A DNA stretch of 64,000 bases from the NCBI GenBank assembly GCA_019925095.2, contig CM034408.1, forward strand, positions 1,302,001 through 1,366,000, in the 5' to 3' direction. A program made the translations under genes and the position numbers. How positions within the stretch are numbered: position 1 is the stretch's first letter; every line of letters starts with the position of its first letter. The notes beneath the pieces were generated by a model, which saw nothing but the letters and a program-made list of their open reading frames with translations, had not been told where the DNA came from and ran no database searches. The stretch is from Dendrolimus kikuchii (Eukaryota; Arthropoda; Insecta; Lepidoptera; Lasiocampidae). Shown here one piece after another: positions 40,832 to 52,326 of the stretch.

Positions 40832-40970
40832 ACATGTTTGTTGATAATATAAATAAATTCAGTTATTCTATTAATTAGGATGGAAATGTTATGATTAATA
40901 CTTTTTTGTTATTTTTTTTCTGCCGCTAATTCTAAATTTCCTTATTGATAAAAATCTAATACATTTAAAT
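40832..40970 (+). repeat. direct repeat, right copy
   Basis: ACATGTTTGTTGATAATATA to TCTAATACATTTAAAT, partner of 36888-37020. It begins 83 bp beyond the Helitron 3' end. Confidence 0.82.
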
Positions 40971-41711
40971 TATAATTAGATTAAAAAAAAATACTCACTT
41001 AAGGTTAATGACCCAATCCTGAATAATAATCATTTCCTTACTGTTTTGCAATTAACAAATTTTATTCACAACCACAAACACTTCAGCTTTTTCGAATTAA
41101 GTTTCACAAAATTACTTAATCACAAAAAATCACTTTCCAACGTTACACAAAATATCACATGACAAATCTCAACAAATCACTACAATAAAAAATCACTATT
41201 TTTAATTATGTAAAGTATACAAGCAGCAGCTAACCGTTATCACCAGTATATCAACAAGGAATGCGTCGGAAGGTCGTTTCTTATCGTTTGATCGAGTTAT
41301 CTTACTGCGTAAATTAAGCACTACGTCACGAATGGGTTTTACTTGTACTACAATTTCATATGAAATTTTAAGTGTTACTTGCAATTGTTATAGACTGCAA
41401 TAAGCAGCTACAGTAGGCGCAGTAAGTTTCGAACTGAAAATAAGCTCAAGAACTCAGACGTATGTGATAGAGAGCTTAAGTACGATGAGCGAGTGAGACA
41501 GCAGTATGAAATCTCGATTCGCGCTAATTCTGACACACGTTGGTAATTCCTTACCGCCAGTGTTTCGATTCAACTAAAATAAAACTCAACAAACAACCAA
41601 ACAACATGGACCTTGGTCTATATAGGTTAAGATATAAAATAAAGTCGGGTTACTATCTTTGATTTGTTGGATTTGTCTCCACCCCAAATAGTAGAATAAC
41701 TATATAAAAAA
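40971..41711. other. AT-rich sequence, nothing recognised
   Basis: Repeated ATCACTTT- and AATCACTA-like strings at 41120-41200, no frame. Confidence 0.4.
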
Positions 41712-41970
41712 AGAAAGAACGACTAAACAGATATACAATGCAAAAGTGGTTGGATGCAGAAGTCGTGGAAGGCCACGACAGTCCTTCCATGATCAAATTG
41801 ATCGTGTACTAGCAGAAGGTGATGTCAGGAGCCTTAAGAACAGACGAGTGTGCATGACAAGAGTTATGAATGTCAAAGAAGCAAGTGAGGTGTGTAAGAA
41901 TAAGCCTGAATGGCGCTCTGTTGTTCGTGCCTACCCCGCAAGGGAACTGGCGTTAAGTTATGTATGTATG
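41712..41970 (+). mobile_element. RTE-like LINE copy
   Basis: Plus strand, from GACTAAACAGATATACAATG to a TATG tail at 41958-41970. The frame from VGCRSRGRPRQSFHDQ to YPARELA is open. Confidence 0.9.
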
Positions 41971-42395
41971 TACTATAAAAAACGCAAAAAAATAACAGAT
42001 ATTTTTTGAAGTGAAACTTCTTTAGAATCGTCGTGTTTTGAAACTCGATGAAACGAAAGAGCGACACTAAAAAGAGATAAACACATAAATCTATAGGACT
42101 AAGCCTGCGAGAGAATAAGACAGAATGCATATTTAATAATTTAAACACTGCTCATACAGAGTTGGAATTTTTTTTAAGTTTGTCGTTAATACTTAAAATT
42201 TCGTGTTTCAATGCTTAAATATATCATAACGATATGATATATGGAATGTGACGTCACGAAATTTAGAATCCCTCCCACCCCCTACCACGCCTTGTTTCCT
42301 TCTGCTGCTTGCGAAGTGTACGTCATACAATTTCTTTCAAATGATTGGGTTTGGAACTTCCGCAATCGATAGCTCACGTTACGCACGCTTGTAGC
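41971..42395. other. no recognised gene; small dyads
   Basis: TATATCATAACGATATGATATA at 42221-42242 is a short hairpin, and GTGACGTCACGAAA (42248) contains a perfect TGACGTCA. Confidence 0.4.
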
Positions 42396-42707
42396 TACAT
42401 ACATAACTTCACGCCAGTTCCCTTGCGGGGTAGGCACGAACAACAGAGCGCCATTTAGGCTTATTCTTACACACCTCACTTGCTTCTTTGACATTCATAA
42501 CTCTTGTCATGCACGCTCGTCTGTTCTTAAGGCTCCTGACATCACCTTCTGCTAGTACACGATCAATTTGATCATGGAAAGTGTGTCGTGGCCTTCCACG
42601 ACTTCTGCATCCATCCACTTTTGCATTGTATATCTGTTTATTCATTCTTTCATCATGCATTCTTTCTACATGTCCGAACCACCGGAGCATTCCTTTCCTT
42701 ACCTTCC
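42396..42707 (-). mobile_element. RTE-like LINE copy
   Basis: Minus strand with a very short TATG tail. Frame open from VRKGMLRWFGHVERMHDERM to YPARELA. Confidence 0.9.
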
Positions 42708-42740
42708 TTAATATAATAATATAATATAATATAATATTAC

Positions 42741-42776
42741 ATATAATAAAACTGTAGAGGTCGAATTTCTGTACAA
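42741..42776 (+). mobile_element. Helitron-2 5' fragment
   Basis: ACATATAATAAAACTGTAGAGG and TCGAATTTCTGTACAA match 26787-26822. It is cut by the following SINE-1. Confidence 0.6.
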
Positions 42777-43015
42777 TGCCAGCTGGTAGGGTATTTGTCC
42801 GACTGGATGGCCACCACCCCTGGTCTAAAGTATGTCGCCATAACAACCTTGAATTGCGTTCCGGCATTAGTGATCAGGTTCCAGTCTCCCTTAAGAGAGC
42901 AGCAGTGCATTTGTAGCACCTTTGGTGTTGCAAATGCCCATAGGCGATTGTAACCGCTTTACATCAAGTGGGCCGTCTGCCAGTCTGCTGAACTCGCGCA
43001 ATAATAAAAAAAAAA
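42777..43015 (+). mobile_element. SINE-1 copy, 5'-truncated
   Basis: Starts at GCCAGCTGGTAGGGTATTTG, ends ACTCGCGCAATAATAAAAA. Confidence 0.88.
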
Positions 43016-43069
43016 CAATGAAAAAAAATCAGTCAATCAGTCAGTTACTGAGATAAGTAATTATATCTG

Positions 43070-43475
43070 GCAGCGTGGCTAGTCTTTGGTGTGGGATGCG
43101 ATTTGCGGAGACACGTTGGCCGAATCCCATTTACCAAACACGTCAGCCGGTTCAGCGGCGGAAACAGCCGAACCACTCAAGCGGCGCAAATATGCAACCC
43201 TCAGTGAGAGTTATATGTTTGTGCCGTTTGCTGACGAGACGCTTGGACCGTGGGGTCCTGAGGCCATGAGCCTCTACCAAAATTTATCGAAACGACTCAT
43301 TGACTTTTCAGGTGATCAGAGAGCTGGTGCTTACCTGGGCCAACGGATCAGTATGGCGATCCAGCGAGGAAACGTAGCCAGCCTTCTGGGCACCTTACTC
43401 ATAGAAGACGGTGGTCTAGGCTCAGTATTCTACTTATAGTCTTGAGGGACTATGAGTAGAATACAATACAAATAA
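43070..43475 (+). pseudogene. C-terminal fragment of a retroelement polymerase ending in a hairpin
   Basis: Open for 117 codons (43086-43439) with FVPFADETLGPWGPEA, QRAGAYLGQRISMAIQRGN and ASLLGTLL. I recall this end module attached to LINE-type polymerases in many invertebrates. The stop is followed within the hairpin GTATTCTACTTATAGTC / GACTATGAGTAGAATAC (43425-43464). Relatives here: 1900-2335, 25414-25670, 58765-59065. The catalytic domains are absent, so this copy is dead. Confidence 0.72.
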
Positions 43476-43972
43476 GTTAAGTTTTCTTGCATTGTATTTG
43501 ATTACATGTTTAATTATATATTATACTGGCTATAAAGTAAAAAAATTGTTTGAGTGTCTATTCTGTTTTTTGGGCCAGAAACCCTCGCACAATCTAATCA
43601 ATAGTTTAGAAACGCATAGAAGACAAACATACAAACACTGATTATTATTTATATAGATAGATAAAACTTTTTGGTGGCATTTTTTTAATGGAAGTCTCAA
43701 GTCATCTTAACTGAACCACTATATTTATAACTGATATTAATGACGTCTGCCAGTCCTTAAATACAATTATACAGTCTCGCTTCGCATCGCCTTAATCCCT
43801 TATTGAGTTGAAAGTCTTGATACAATTCGTCATACGTTACTCATGCCTATTAAACGAAGATCGATCTTAGAATAAACATTGCAGAATGGACAGTTCATTG
43901 TCCTTCGCCTTACAATACAAACGAAATCATTTTAGGCATAAGAAATTGAATAACTCAGTAAACAAAAAAGTT
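43476..43972. other. AT-rich sequence, nothing recognised
   Basis: A piece near 43559-43640 (CTGTTTTTTGGGCCAGAAAC, ACAAACATACAAACA) is Helitron-like but has no ends. Confidence 0.35.
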
Positions 43973-44278
43973 TCTATCCGTGCAGGAACGGAGAAAGAAT
44001 ACAATTTCCTGCGGCAGGGCAGTCATAAGAGGAGACAAAACAACCCATAGCCAGGTGGTAGGGTATTTGCTCGACTGGATGGCGACCACTTCTGGTCTAG
44101 AGTATGCCGCCACCTTGTGTTGTGTTCCGGCATTAGTGACCAGGTTCCAGTCTCTCTTAAGAGAGCAGCAGCGCATTTGTAGCACCTTTGGTGTTGCAAA
44201 TGTCCATAGGCGATGGTAACCGCTTTCCATCGAGTGGGCCGTCTGCCTGTCTGCTGAACTGCTGCCATAAAAAAAAAC
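43973..44278 (+). mobile_element. SINE-1 copy, full length
   Basis: TATCCGTGCAGGAACGGAG to the A-tail after CTGAACTGCTGCC. Several small internal deletions. Confidence 0.92.
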
Positions 44279-45080
44279 AATAAAATAAAGATGGATGGAG
44301 TGAAGGAGGACATGATTTGTGGTGTGACAGAGACCGTATAGCAGTATAGAAGGAAAAAGTATGTTGTGCCGAACCTATACAATTGGAAGAAGATGAAAGA
44401 AAGACAGAAGCACAATAAATTAAGGATTTATACTGACAACCAGCGCTGTTTCAGCACAGCAATGAGCTGAGTGTAGGCACCTTGTTTGCTGAAAAATTAG
44501 CGCACAAAATCTAAAATTTTGCTTTTTATATTATATCTACATTATACGTAAGTAATTTAAATACGTAGCTATTTCTTCAAATTATTTACAAGTAATTAAA
44601 TAAGATTTTCGTTGCTTTGAAGTAAAATAGCAGTATCTTATTAGTACAGACACAACTTTGCATGCACTCTGTTCCCCATACCACGTATCTCTATTTGCTG
44701 CGATCTTGGCACGCGCTTTTCGCTCCATCTACACGTAAACTGGTTATGAATTTTTTGAACTGATAACTTCTTATGGGAGGGTAAACCGCTTCGTTGCGTA
44801 GCGCGTTACGGCGCCAGTCTGTCTGGCTTCCCTTTCTCTCACGCATATGGCAGCGATAGGCAGGCTCCTCCTCTCTCATTCTAATCCACAGCGATAGCCG
44901 TATTTCGGTAATTAGACTTAATAATGTACATACACAAAATTCTAATGTACATATTCAAGAATTGTAACTAAGAATCAAATATATTTCATAATCAATAAAA
45001 GATTTTATTAATAAATAACCTTTCCTTACCTTAACCTTAGCTTTTATCAAGTTAAACAATTTCAATATTAAATAGTTTAT
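44279..45080. other. no recognised gene
   Basis: 44690-44880 is unusually GC-rich (ACCGCTTCGTTGCGTAGCGC, then GTTACGGCGCC) and reminds me of a dispersed lepidopteran repeat. I could not define its ends. Confidence 0.4.
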
Positions 45081-45391
45081 AGTTTTATCCGTGCAGGAAC
45101 GGAGAAAGAATACAATTTCCTGCGGCCGGGCGGCCTGTCGTAAGAGGAGACAAAACAACCCACAGCCAGGTGGTAGGGTATTTGCTCGACTGGATGGCGA
45201 CTGGTCTAGAGTATGCCGCCATAACCACCTTGTGTTGTGTTCCGGCATTAGTGACCAGGTTCCAGTCTCTCTTAAGAAAGCAGCAACGCATTTGTAGCAA
45301 CTTTGGTGTTGCAAATGTCCATAGGCGATGGTAACCGTTTTCCATTAAGTGGGCCGTCTGCCTGTCTGCTGATCTCCTGCAATAAAAAAAA
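45081..45391 (+). mobile_element. SINE-1 copy, full length
   Basis: TTTTATCCGTGCAGGAACGG to ATCTCCTGCAATAAAAAAAA, with a 10-bp deletion near GGCGACTGGTCTAG. Confidence 0.92.
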
Positions 45392-46449
45392 GTTCAATAT
45401 AGATTAGTTTAAGTTATCACTTCTGTCGGTCCTGAGACGCACACTTTTTTTTTTAAAGAATGGAAATCTCCTAAATGCTGTACCTTCAATCGTAAAATTA
45501 GGCACAATACTTAAAGTTACATCTTCTACAATACATAATCTATATGATGCATTAAGATAGACGTTACACATATTTAACTATATTTAGCCGGGACCCGGGC
45601 TGGTGGAATGCAAGTACAAATTGATTATGATCACGGACGGGATGGCTTTCATTTTGCAACAAAGTATGGAACAAAGACTGTATCACAAATGTACTCTGAT
45701 GTCCTTGCTTCCTGTCCCTAATAGAAATAAAAACTTGAGAGGTGTCAAGGGACACCCGGATAGAACGAAGTTCCTTTCGATTAATTAGTGAAGGAATTGT
45801 AATTTTTTTTTTAGTTATAATTTTTCTTTTATTATTAACAAATACAATGTGTACAAACACTATTATTTTATGCTTGTCTATTTATTATGATTTTATGTGC
45901 ATGTAAGGTTTTGTACTCACGGACTGATATGGACGTTAGTCCAAATGTCCTAAAAAAAAAAAATACAATGTAATATAAACTTAATCAGTAGGCTCAATTT
46001 TAGTAATAATTGGCTTGTGGTAACTGAAGTAGGAAACATATGTTTGGGATTCTATTTTTTATTATTTATTATGTACAAAAAAACCTGTATACACTCAACA
46101 AAAATAATCGTCGCGACACCACACTGTTCAATGCGAAATAGAAAGACGAAACGAAGATAACTGGCTTGCTTTCTATGAGAGAGAGAGACAGACAGAGAAA
46201 CACGAGCACGCCGCGCGGCTTACAACTATAGCAAAAAGTGTCGTTACAACTTTTGGTCTTAATTTCTTCCGTCTAGCCCCCTTTCGCAACTCGCGACAAG
46301 GAACTTCGTTCCAAAAATTCGTTGCAATAATACAAATAATATAAAATTGTTTTTCATTTCTCATATTCTGACGCTTGGAATTGCCTGATCACAGGCATGA
46401 AAATAATACTTTTCGTCCCTGGGAAATGATTTTCCGTGCTGCCAAATTT
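45392..46449. other. unassigned, with one inverted 14-mer pair
   Basis: GAACGAAGTTCCTT at 45763-45776 and its exact complement at 46298-46311 bracket about 520 bp that also hold a GA-rich run (46178-46198). Possibly a decayed element. Confidence 0.4.
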
Positions 46450-46725
46450 TTTAAATTTTTTTATACGTTTAAGGCTTGGCAACTAGGCTTTTAAGCCAGG
46501 GGCAGTTGTATTGTAGGCTACAATCCACACCATTCAACGGAGTTCTTGTGAAAACTCAAATGGCCACATTTGACTATACAGTTCACATTTCTCACAAAAA
46601 CACATAAATTACTACTCAAAAACTATCAATATCCTACAACTATTGTTCACTTTAGAGTAATTTTACACATTTCTAGAAAATAAAACTGCACAGCACAACA
46701 TCTCCTTTCAATTCCCGCCAAAAAC
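46450..46725 (-). mobile_element. SINE-4 copy
   Basis: Minus strand, CGTTTAAGGCTTGGCAACTA to AATTCCCGCCAAAAACTGC, with poly-T at the left as the A-tail. Confidence 0.9.
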
Positions 46726-46872
46726 TGCAAAAAAAAATTTAAAAACTATGCGAACCATAGATAATACATGCTACTCATATCCCAACTTTTTTACAGACAC
46801 TCTTAATAGCGGAATAAAATTGTAATAAAAAATTTCAACATTATTATAAATCACTTTCCGCTAAAATTTAAA

Positions 46873-47222
46873 TATTAATACGTGAAGCAAAAACTTTGTA
46901 TCCCTTTTTACGAAAATTGCGCTTACGGAGGAGTACGAAATTTCGCACACTTATAGTTAATATATAGGAGTGTAGAATGCTAATATATTTTTTTTTAATT
47001 ATGCTTAAAAAATAAATTAAATCAATAAAAAAAAACATTACACACACTACCATGTATTTGACACACACACGCATATATACTCTTTTGTTTATTGTTCAAG
47101 TCAAATGAACAGCGTAGCCTTGGCGAAATCTGTGATTATAGAAGTATAGTCTTTGACAACAGAACCTTAATAATGTTCAAACTTATAATTTAAATTATTT
47201 ATGGTCGAAATTCGATCACTGG
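46873..47222 (+). mobile_element. Penelope-like 5' region, truncated after the start codon
   Basis: TTAATACGTGAAGCAAAAAC through TTTATGGTCGAAATTCGATC. It matches 63143-63780 in reverse and reaches a few codons into the reading frame. Confidence 0.75.
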
Positions 47223-47294
47223 GCGGCCACTACTACCAATTATTATTGAATATATGCAAAAAACCCAAAATGTTATAACTCTTCTGCGTAAATA

Positions 47295-47655
47295 CTAAAG
47301 CTTACTAATTTTCTCGGTCCTGTGCGGTTCCTTGCCAATTACTGGCTCCTAGCTCCGACAGGTCTGCCTCTACTCTGTCCTTCCAGCGATATTTAGGACG
47401 GCCGACCGGACGCCGACCTACCGGCCGTCCCAAATATGCTTTCCTCACGCTGCGATCCTCTCCCATCCGTTCTACGTGACCGAGCCAGCGGAGGCGGTGA
47501 GCTTTTATTTCTCCTATTATGTTAGGCTCGGCCACGAGATTCTCAATTTCGAGGTTACTTCGGACCCTCCAGCTGCCATCCTCTCTTTTTGTTGGACCCA
47601 GAATCTTGCGGAGAACCTTCCTTTCCGCTACTAAAATGTCGTCGTCAGCCAATGA
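47295..47655 (-). pseudogene. C-terminal fragment of a LINE polymerase (family G)
   Basis: Minus strand, open for about 120 codons: LVAERKVLRKILGPT, EPNIIGEIKAHRLRWLGHV, then GRPVGRRPVGRPKYRWKDRV and ASNWQGTAQDREN. Related to 18926-19350. The polymerase core is missing. Confidence 0.82.
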
Positions 47656-47875
47656 CTGTCCGCTGTTGGACGTAGGCGTCCACAAGTCGGCGCCACTCAT
47701 CCAGGTCCTACGCCTTCCTCACCCAGCGCCTACCGACGACCTGGTACAGGTAGTCAGTCCAGCGGACTTGACCCCTCCAGATCCCTGTCCGACACTTCGT
47801 TTCCCGACTCGTCTGCTCCATCAGCCATTGGTCCTGCGACAAAGGTGACCGGCCCACTGCCACTTCAACTTGTTA
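47656..47875 (-). pseudogene. C-terminal fragment of a second LINE family
   Basis: On the minus strand LTDYLYQVVGRRWVRKA, a stop, then DEWRRLVDAYVQQRTVIG and a stop. This end (YVQQ-T) belongs to another LINE family and is fused without gap to the fragment above, so the two were joined by an insertion or template switch. Confidence 0.6.
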
Positions 47876-48483
47876 ATTGACAGTAGATATACTTGGAACA
47901 AACAAAATAATATTAGGTCGGGGAAAAAGTTTCTTCGCATTTTATATAAAAATTCAAAAGGTTTTTTATAAAGTTTATTTACATTTGACTGAAGTATGTA
48001 GGTGCCATTTTGTTGGATAACTTTTTGCCATCTTGTAGGTAGGGACATGATCCCATTGCTATAAAAATTTTGGGGCTTCTGATCGAAAAACTGCGACAAG
48101 TGGTTTTGGCAGTCCTCTCGTGATGTTAACCTGACACTGCCTAAGGAATTCTGCAGAGACCGAAACAGGTGAAAATCTGAAGGTGCAAGTACAGGACTAT
48201 ATGGCGGATGCATTAACACCTCCCAGTCACTCTCGTAATTTTTGCTGAATGGCTAAAGATGTGTGAGGTCTAGCGTTATCATGGTGAAAAACCACACGCC
48301 TTCTGTTGATTATTCCGACGGCTTTTTCTCAACTTTTTGCTTTAATCTCATCAGTTGTTCGCAGTACAGTTCAGAATCGATGGTCCTGCCTGGCGGTAAC
48401 AGCTCATAATGAATAATGCCTTTCCAATCCCACCATACACACAGCATTACCTTGTTGCGAGTTAACCCGGGTTTCGCCACAGT

Positions 48484-49825
48484 CAAGGGGGCAGCCGGTG
48501 CGCTCTCGCGCCTGCTCCCCAACGTCGGGGGGCCTAACGCCACGTGCCGGAAACTCTTCGAAGGCATCGTACGTTCGATGGCCCTTTACGGGGCCCCAGT
48601 GTGGTCGGACCGCCTGACGGCCAAAAACGCGGCGCTGTTGCGTCAAGCGCAACGCATATTGGCCGTCAGAGCAATAAGAGGATACCGTACGGTGTCCTTC
48701 GAAGTGGCCTCGCTACTCGCCGGATCCCCCCCATGGGACCTGGAAGCCAGGGTCCTGGCGTCACTGTATGTGTGGCGCAAAGAGGCCCTGGCTAGGGGCA
48801 CCAGACCCGCGCCTCGCGAAATCGAGGCGTGCCGGTCGGAGCTCCGCCAGGTAGCCGTGGGGGTCTGGGAAGAACGCCTAAGACGCCCCAGCGCGGGCCC
48901 CGCCACGATTGAGGCGGTGAGGCCCGTCCTGCAAGAATGGATTGGACGACGTCACGGCACCCTGACGTTCAGGCTGACGCAGGTCCTGACGGGGCATGGT
49001 TGCTTCGGAAGGTACCTGTGTCGCCTCGGCCGCGAGGCCACGTCAGGGTGCCATCATTGTGACACGGGCGACGAGGACACGGCGTTGCACACACTCCGGG
49101 AGTGTCCAGCCTGGACGGAGCAGCGCCGGGAGCTCGTCGCCCATACCGGATTTGACACCTCGCTCCCGGCCGTGGTACGCACCATGGTCGGGAGCTCCAC
49201 CGGATGGGACGCCGTCTCCTCCTTTTGCGAGCAGGTTATGTTTGCGAAGGAGGAGGCGGAACGGGAGCGTGAGCGTAATTCCCTGCTCCGCTCCCGCCAA
49301 AGGAGGACGCGCCGACGTCGGAGGTCGGATAGTGACCTTCGGCCGCCGTAAGCGGGCGGCGCGGGTGGGGCCCCTAGGGGTATAGGGGTTCTCACTCACC
49401 CGCACATGCCGTCGAGATGAGAGCGCGAGTGTTCCGCGCGCGCTCATCTCTCTTCCCGTGGGGCGCGTTACAGACCGCCCCACGCACGGATCAGACCTAG
49501 AAGTAGCCAGGGGACACGTCCCCTGGCATAGGAAGAGGCCCAGTGAGGGGGGCCCACGCCTGCCAGGGCACGCGGAGTTGGGAAACCCGCATTCACGTAG
49601 CCCTGGCATAAGGCGCAGGACGGAACACCCAGGGGTTTTAGTGGGTATCCCTAACTGGGGCGTGGCAATAGCGTGGCACCGGTTCTGACCGGGCACGCTA
49701 GTGCCACCCCCGATCTGGCGAATCCCACACACTCACACGGGTCGCGAACATCCCCCCAGGCTTCTGTGCCTGTCGCGGCTTAGTCCTCAAACGGATTTCC
49801 CCTGGCCAAAAAAAAAAAAAAAAAA
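48484..49825 (+). mobile_element. R1-clade LINE fragment with 15-bp TSD inside the mariner
   Basis: 5'-truncated: it starts directly in the polymerase C-terminal region and ends with a 3' UTR of about 470 bp and an A-run (49808-49825). The duplication GGGTTTCGCCACAGT is perfect at 48469-48483 and 49826-49840. Its strong GC-richness contrasts with the mariner. Perfect duplication and open frame suggest a recent insertion. Confidence 0.94.
48485..49351 (+). pseudogene. R1-clade LINE polymerase, C-terminal third
   Basis: About 288 codons open from the truncation point to the stop: ALSRLLPNVGGPN, SMALYGAPVWSDRLTAKN, YRTVSFEVASLLAGSPPWDL, then the CCHC-like CHHCDTGDEDTALHTLREC typical of the R1-group carboxy terminus, and an arginine-rich end (RQRRTRRRRRSD). 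The endonuclease and polymerase core are missing because of 5' truncation, so the piece has no start of its own. Confidence 0.9.
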
Positions 49826-50552
49826 GGGTTTCGCCACAGTCTGTGAAGCCTGATCGGCCTTTGACCACGATCTTTTTCGCACGTTCTTGTCGTACGTGAT
49901 CCACTTTTCATAACCAGTTATCAGCTTCTTCAAAATGGTTCAGTTTCATTACGTCGTAATAAAGAATCACAAATGAGTACACGGTTCATTAGGTTCCTTT
50001 CAGTGAGCTCATGAGGCACCCAAATATCGAGCTTTTTTGTGTACCCAGCTTTTTTCAAATGCGCCAAAACCGTTTTATGGTCAATTCCCAGTTCTCCAGC
50101 TACATCGTAACTACTAATATGCTGATCTTGCTCCACGTTTTTCAAAAATGGCATCAATTTTGTCCGTAACAGGGCGACCAGAGCGACGTGCATCTTTGAT
50201 ATCAAAATTTCCGGATTGAAAACGCTTAAACCAAATTTACGCTACTCTCACAGATACTGCATTAGGTCCATAAACATCACAATTTTTTTTCGCGGCTTGT
50301 GTTGCATTTTTACCTTTTTTGTAGTAAAATTTTAAAATGTATCGAATTTCTTCATTAGATTCACTTATTTTAACAATAAGAAAAACAAATGAAAATCACA
50401 CATTTTCCTAATTTGAATTTCGAATTGTCTTCTTTAAAATTAAAACTTTTTAATGATACCAAAACCAGCCAGATACAAATGTTATAGCCAAAGAGATCTT
50501 ATTACAAGTTCATACATACTATATGCGAAAAGACTTTTTCCCCGACCTAATA

Positions 50553-51216
50553 TTATTTCATTAATTTTATTGTACAATAAAGTATATTATATTCGAAAAG
50601 GTTGACAAAAAAGGCGCAGATGTGGTCGTCAGTGCCAGTCACACATGTGTTATAAGAACTCTAGAAATTAACCTACGATTGCAAAATCATGTTACAGGAA
50701 AAAATATTTAGTATATTTTTTAACTTAAAAATACCACAAAATTATTCACGCTTGGATTTCGTAAAACAATTACGTTAAAATAATAAAAGAAACATACATA
50801 GCTTAACACCCGGCTCGGCCTTGAGCTACATAAGTTGACAAATCACCCGCGTCTGTGCGTAACACGGCTAAAGTTAACATTATAGGTAAATCGACGACTA
50901 CAAGACTACAAGGCCATTTTTGTTTATCTATTTTAGTACGGTCACTTTGTTTTGGCTTGAATTATATTGAGCTTGAAATAAGTGAGCAAATATTGTTTTG
51001 TTCAATATTTAATTTGTTACATAAATGTTGTTATTAAGACACTGGATGGAACTAACACCTAAGATACAGGCTTAGCCTTAAGTGTTAGTATCGAGCCTTA
51101 ATTTTAAGGCGAAACTTGTACGTAATTTTTGGTGACAATAAAATCTTTTTTATATATTATTCAAATCAAATCATTTATTTGCTTAAAAACATGGTTAGTA
51201 AAAACATGTTATTTTG
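50553..51216. other. AT-rich sequence, nothing recognised
   Basis: GGCTTAGCCTTAAGTGTTAG and GAGCCTTAATTTTAAGGC (51070-51105) are faint dyads, otherwise nothing. Confidence 0.4.
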
Positions 51217-51529
51217 TTTTTTTTTTATTGCAGAAGATCAGCAGAAAGGCAGACGGCCCACTTAATTGAAAGCGGTTACCATCGCCTATGGACATTTGCA
51301 CCACCAAAGGTTCTACAAATGCGCTGCTGCTCTCTTAAGGGAGACTGGAACCTGGTCAATAATGCCGGAACACAACTCAAGGTTGTTATGGCGACATACT
51401 TTAGACCAGGGGTGGTAGCCAGTCGGGCAAATGCCCTACCACCTGGCTGTGGGTTGTTAAGTCGCCTCTTAGGACAGGTCGCCCGGCCGCAGGAAATTGT
51501 ATTCTTTCTCCGTTGCTGCACGGATAAAA
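51217..51529 (-). mobile_element. SINE-1 copy, full length
   Basis: Minus strand, poly-T then ATTGCAGAAGATCAGC, ending GTTGCTGCACGGATAAAA. The flanks AAAACATGTT and AAAATATGTT may be an imperfect target duplication. Confidence 0.9.
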
Positions 51530-51756
51530 TATGTTTCACATGTTTTTGCCCTTTCAGGCATGCAAATAGTAATTGTAAGTTGAAAATCAACTAAATAGCA
51601 ACAACAGATTGTAACCCACTCAATCCACAGACATCAATTTTACTTTTTTTTTTAGAAGCTCTCTTGGGCTTCTAGCAGAAGACAAATGGGAACGCGGCAA
51701 TATGCAGTACAATTAGCAATGGAACGACACAGTACGGCAGCATTCAGAGGAAGCTT

Positions 51757-52048
51757 TTTTTTTTTTTGTTTTGAGGCGAGGGAAAATGCTTAACCGATTT
51801 ACGCACAAACTGGGTCGTTGCTAGGGGAACGACACGCGTCGGTCGGGGGCGATAACACTGCAGCAATAGTATGCTCTTGGCAGCGCTCCGTCCGCGATCG
51901 ACGTCACAGAATAGTGTGGAAGACTCCGAGCGTTGCTACACCAGCGAGCAACCCCAATACCCACTAAAAACCCCCTCCTCCCTGACGACCCTGCGCTTTG
52001 TATGTGTTGGAAAGGCTGAGATTTAGAACATAGTTACGCCCAGCCGAA
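51757..52048 (-). mobile_element. retroposon or LINE 3' UTR, with 15-bp TSD
   Basis: 292 bp beginning with poly-T and TTTTGAGGCGAGGGAAAATG. Perfect duplication ATTCAGAGGAAGCTT at 51742-51756 and 52049-52063. Its general form (A-tail, GC-rich UTR, 'ACCCACTAAAAACCCC') is like that of the R1-type insertions at 5578 and 29610, but the sequence is different. Confidence 0.85.
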
Positions 52049-52322
52049 ATTCAGAGGAAGCTTCCGGTATGCAGCGTCAAGATGTTGGAATAATATCCCT
52101 CCACCTATTAGAAATGTAACGTCAATATCGTTGTTTAGTTTCAAACTCAAGACATTTCTAAATGCTCATCAATACGCACAATGTGATTTTAGGCACGACA
52201 CAAGTGCTATATGACTATGAATTTATTTATTTTAATCTAATAAAATTTGGTTAATTCATAGATAGATATATTTTATTTCGTTGCTGCTACTGTTATTTTA
52301 TATATGTAGGTATTACGTTTTT

Positions 52323-52326
<4 letters not shown>

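Larger units (their letters stand above)
47985..50440 (-). pseudogene. broken mariner transposase
   Basis: Read on the minus strand in two parts, 50440-49841 and 48483-47985. The first has the helix-turn-helix region (ISSYDVAGELGIDHKTVLAH) and WITYDKN with the first catalytic D. The second continues TVAKPGLTRNKVMLCVWWDW, HHDNARPHTS (second D) and YSPVLAPSDFHLF (third D), so a DD34D enzyme. There is a frame change near the first part's start, another after VEKKPSE, and the LINE insertion between the parts. It cannot make a functional enzyme. Confidence 0.9.
47913..50550 (-). mobile_element. mariner element, inactive, split by an R1-clade LINE
   Basis: Inverted ends TTAGGTCGGGGAAAAAGTTT and its near-complement CTTTTTCCCCGACCTAA, with TA on each side (47911-47912, 50551-50552). 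Without the 1.34-kb LINE it would be about 1.3 kb, the normal mariner size. It belongs by termini and protein to the mariner group known from moths such as the silk moth relatives. Confidence 0.92.

Noticed and set aside
49043..49732. 229-codon and overlapping 113-codon minus-strand frames
   Set aside because: Antisense to the R1-clade LINE end and its UTR, same GC-driven effect.
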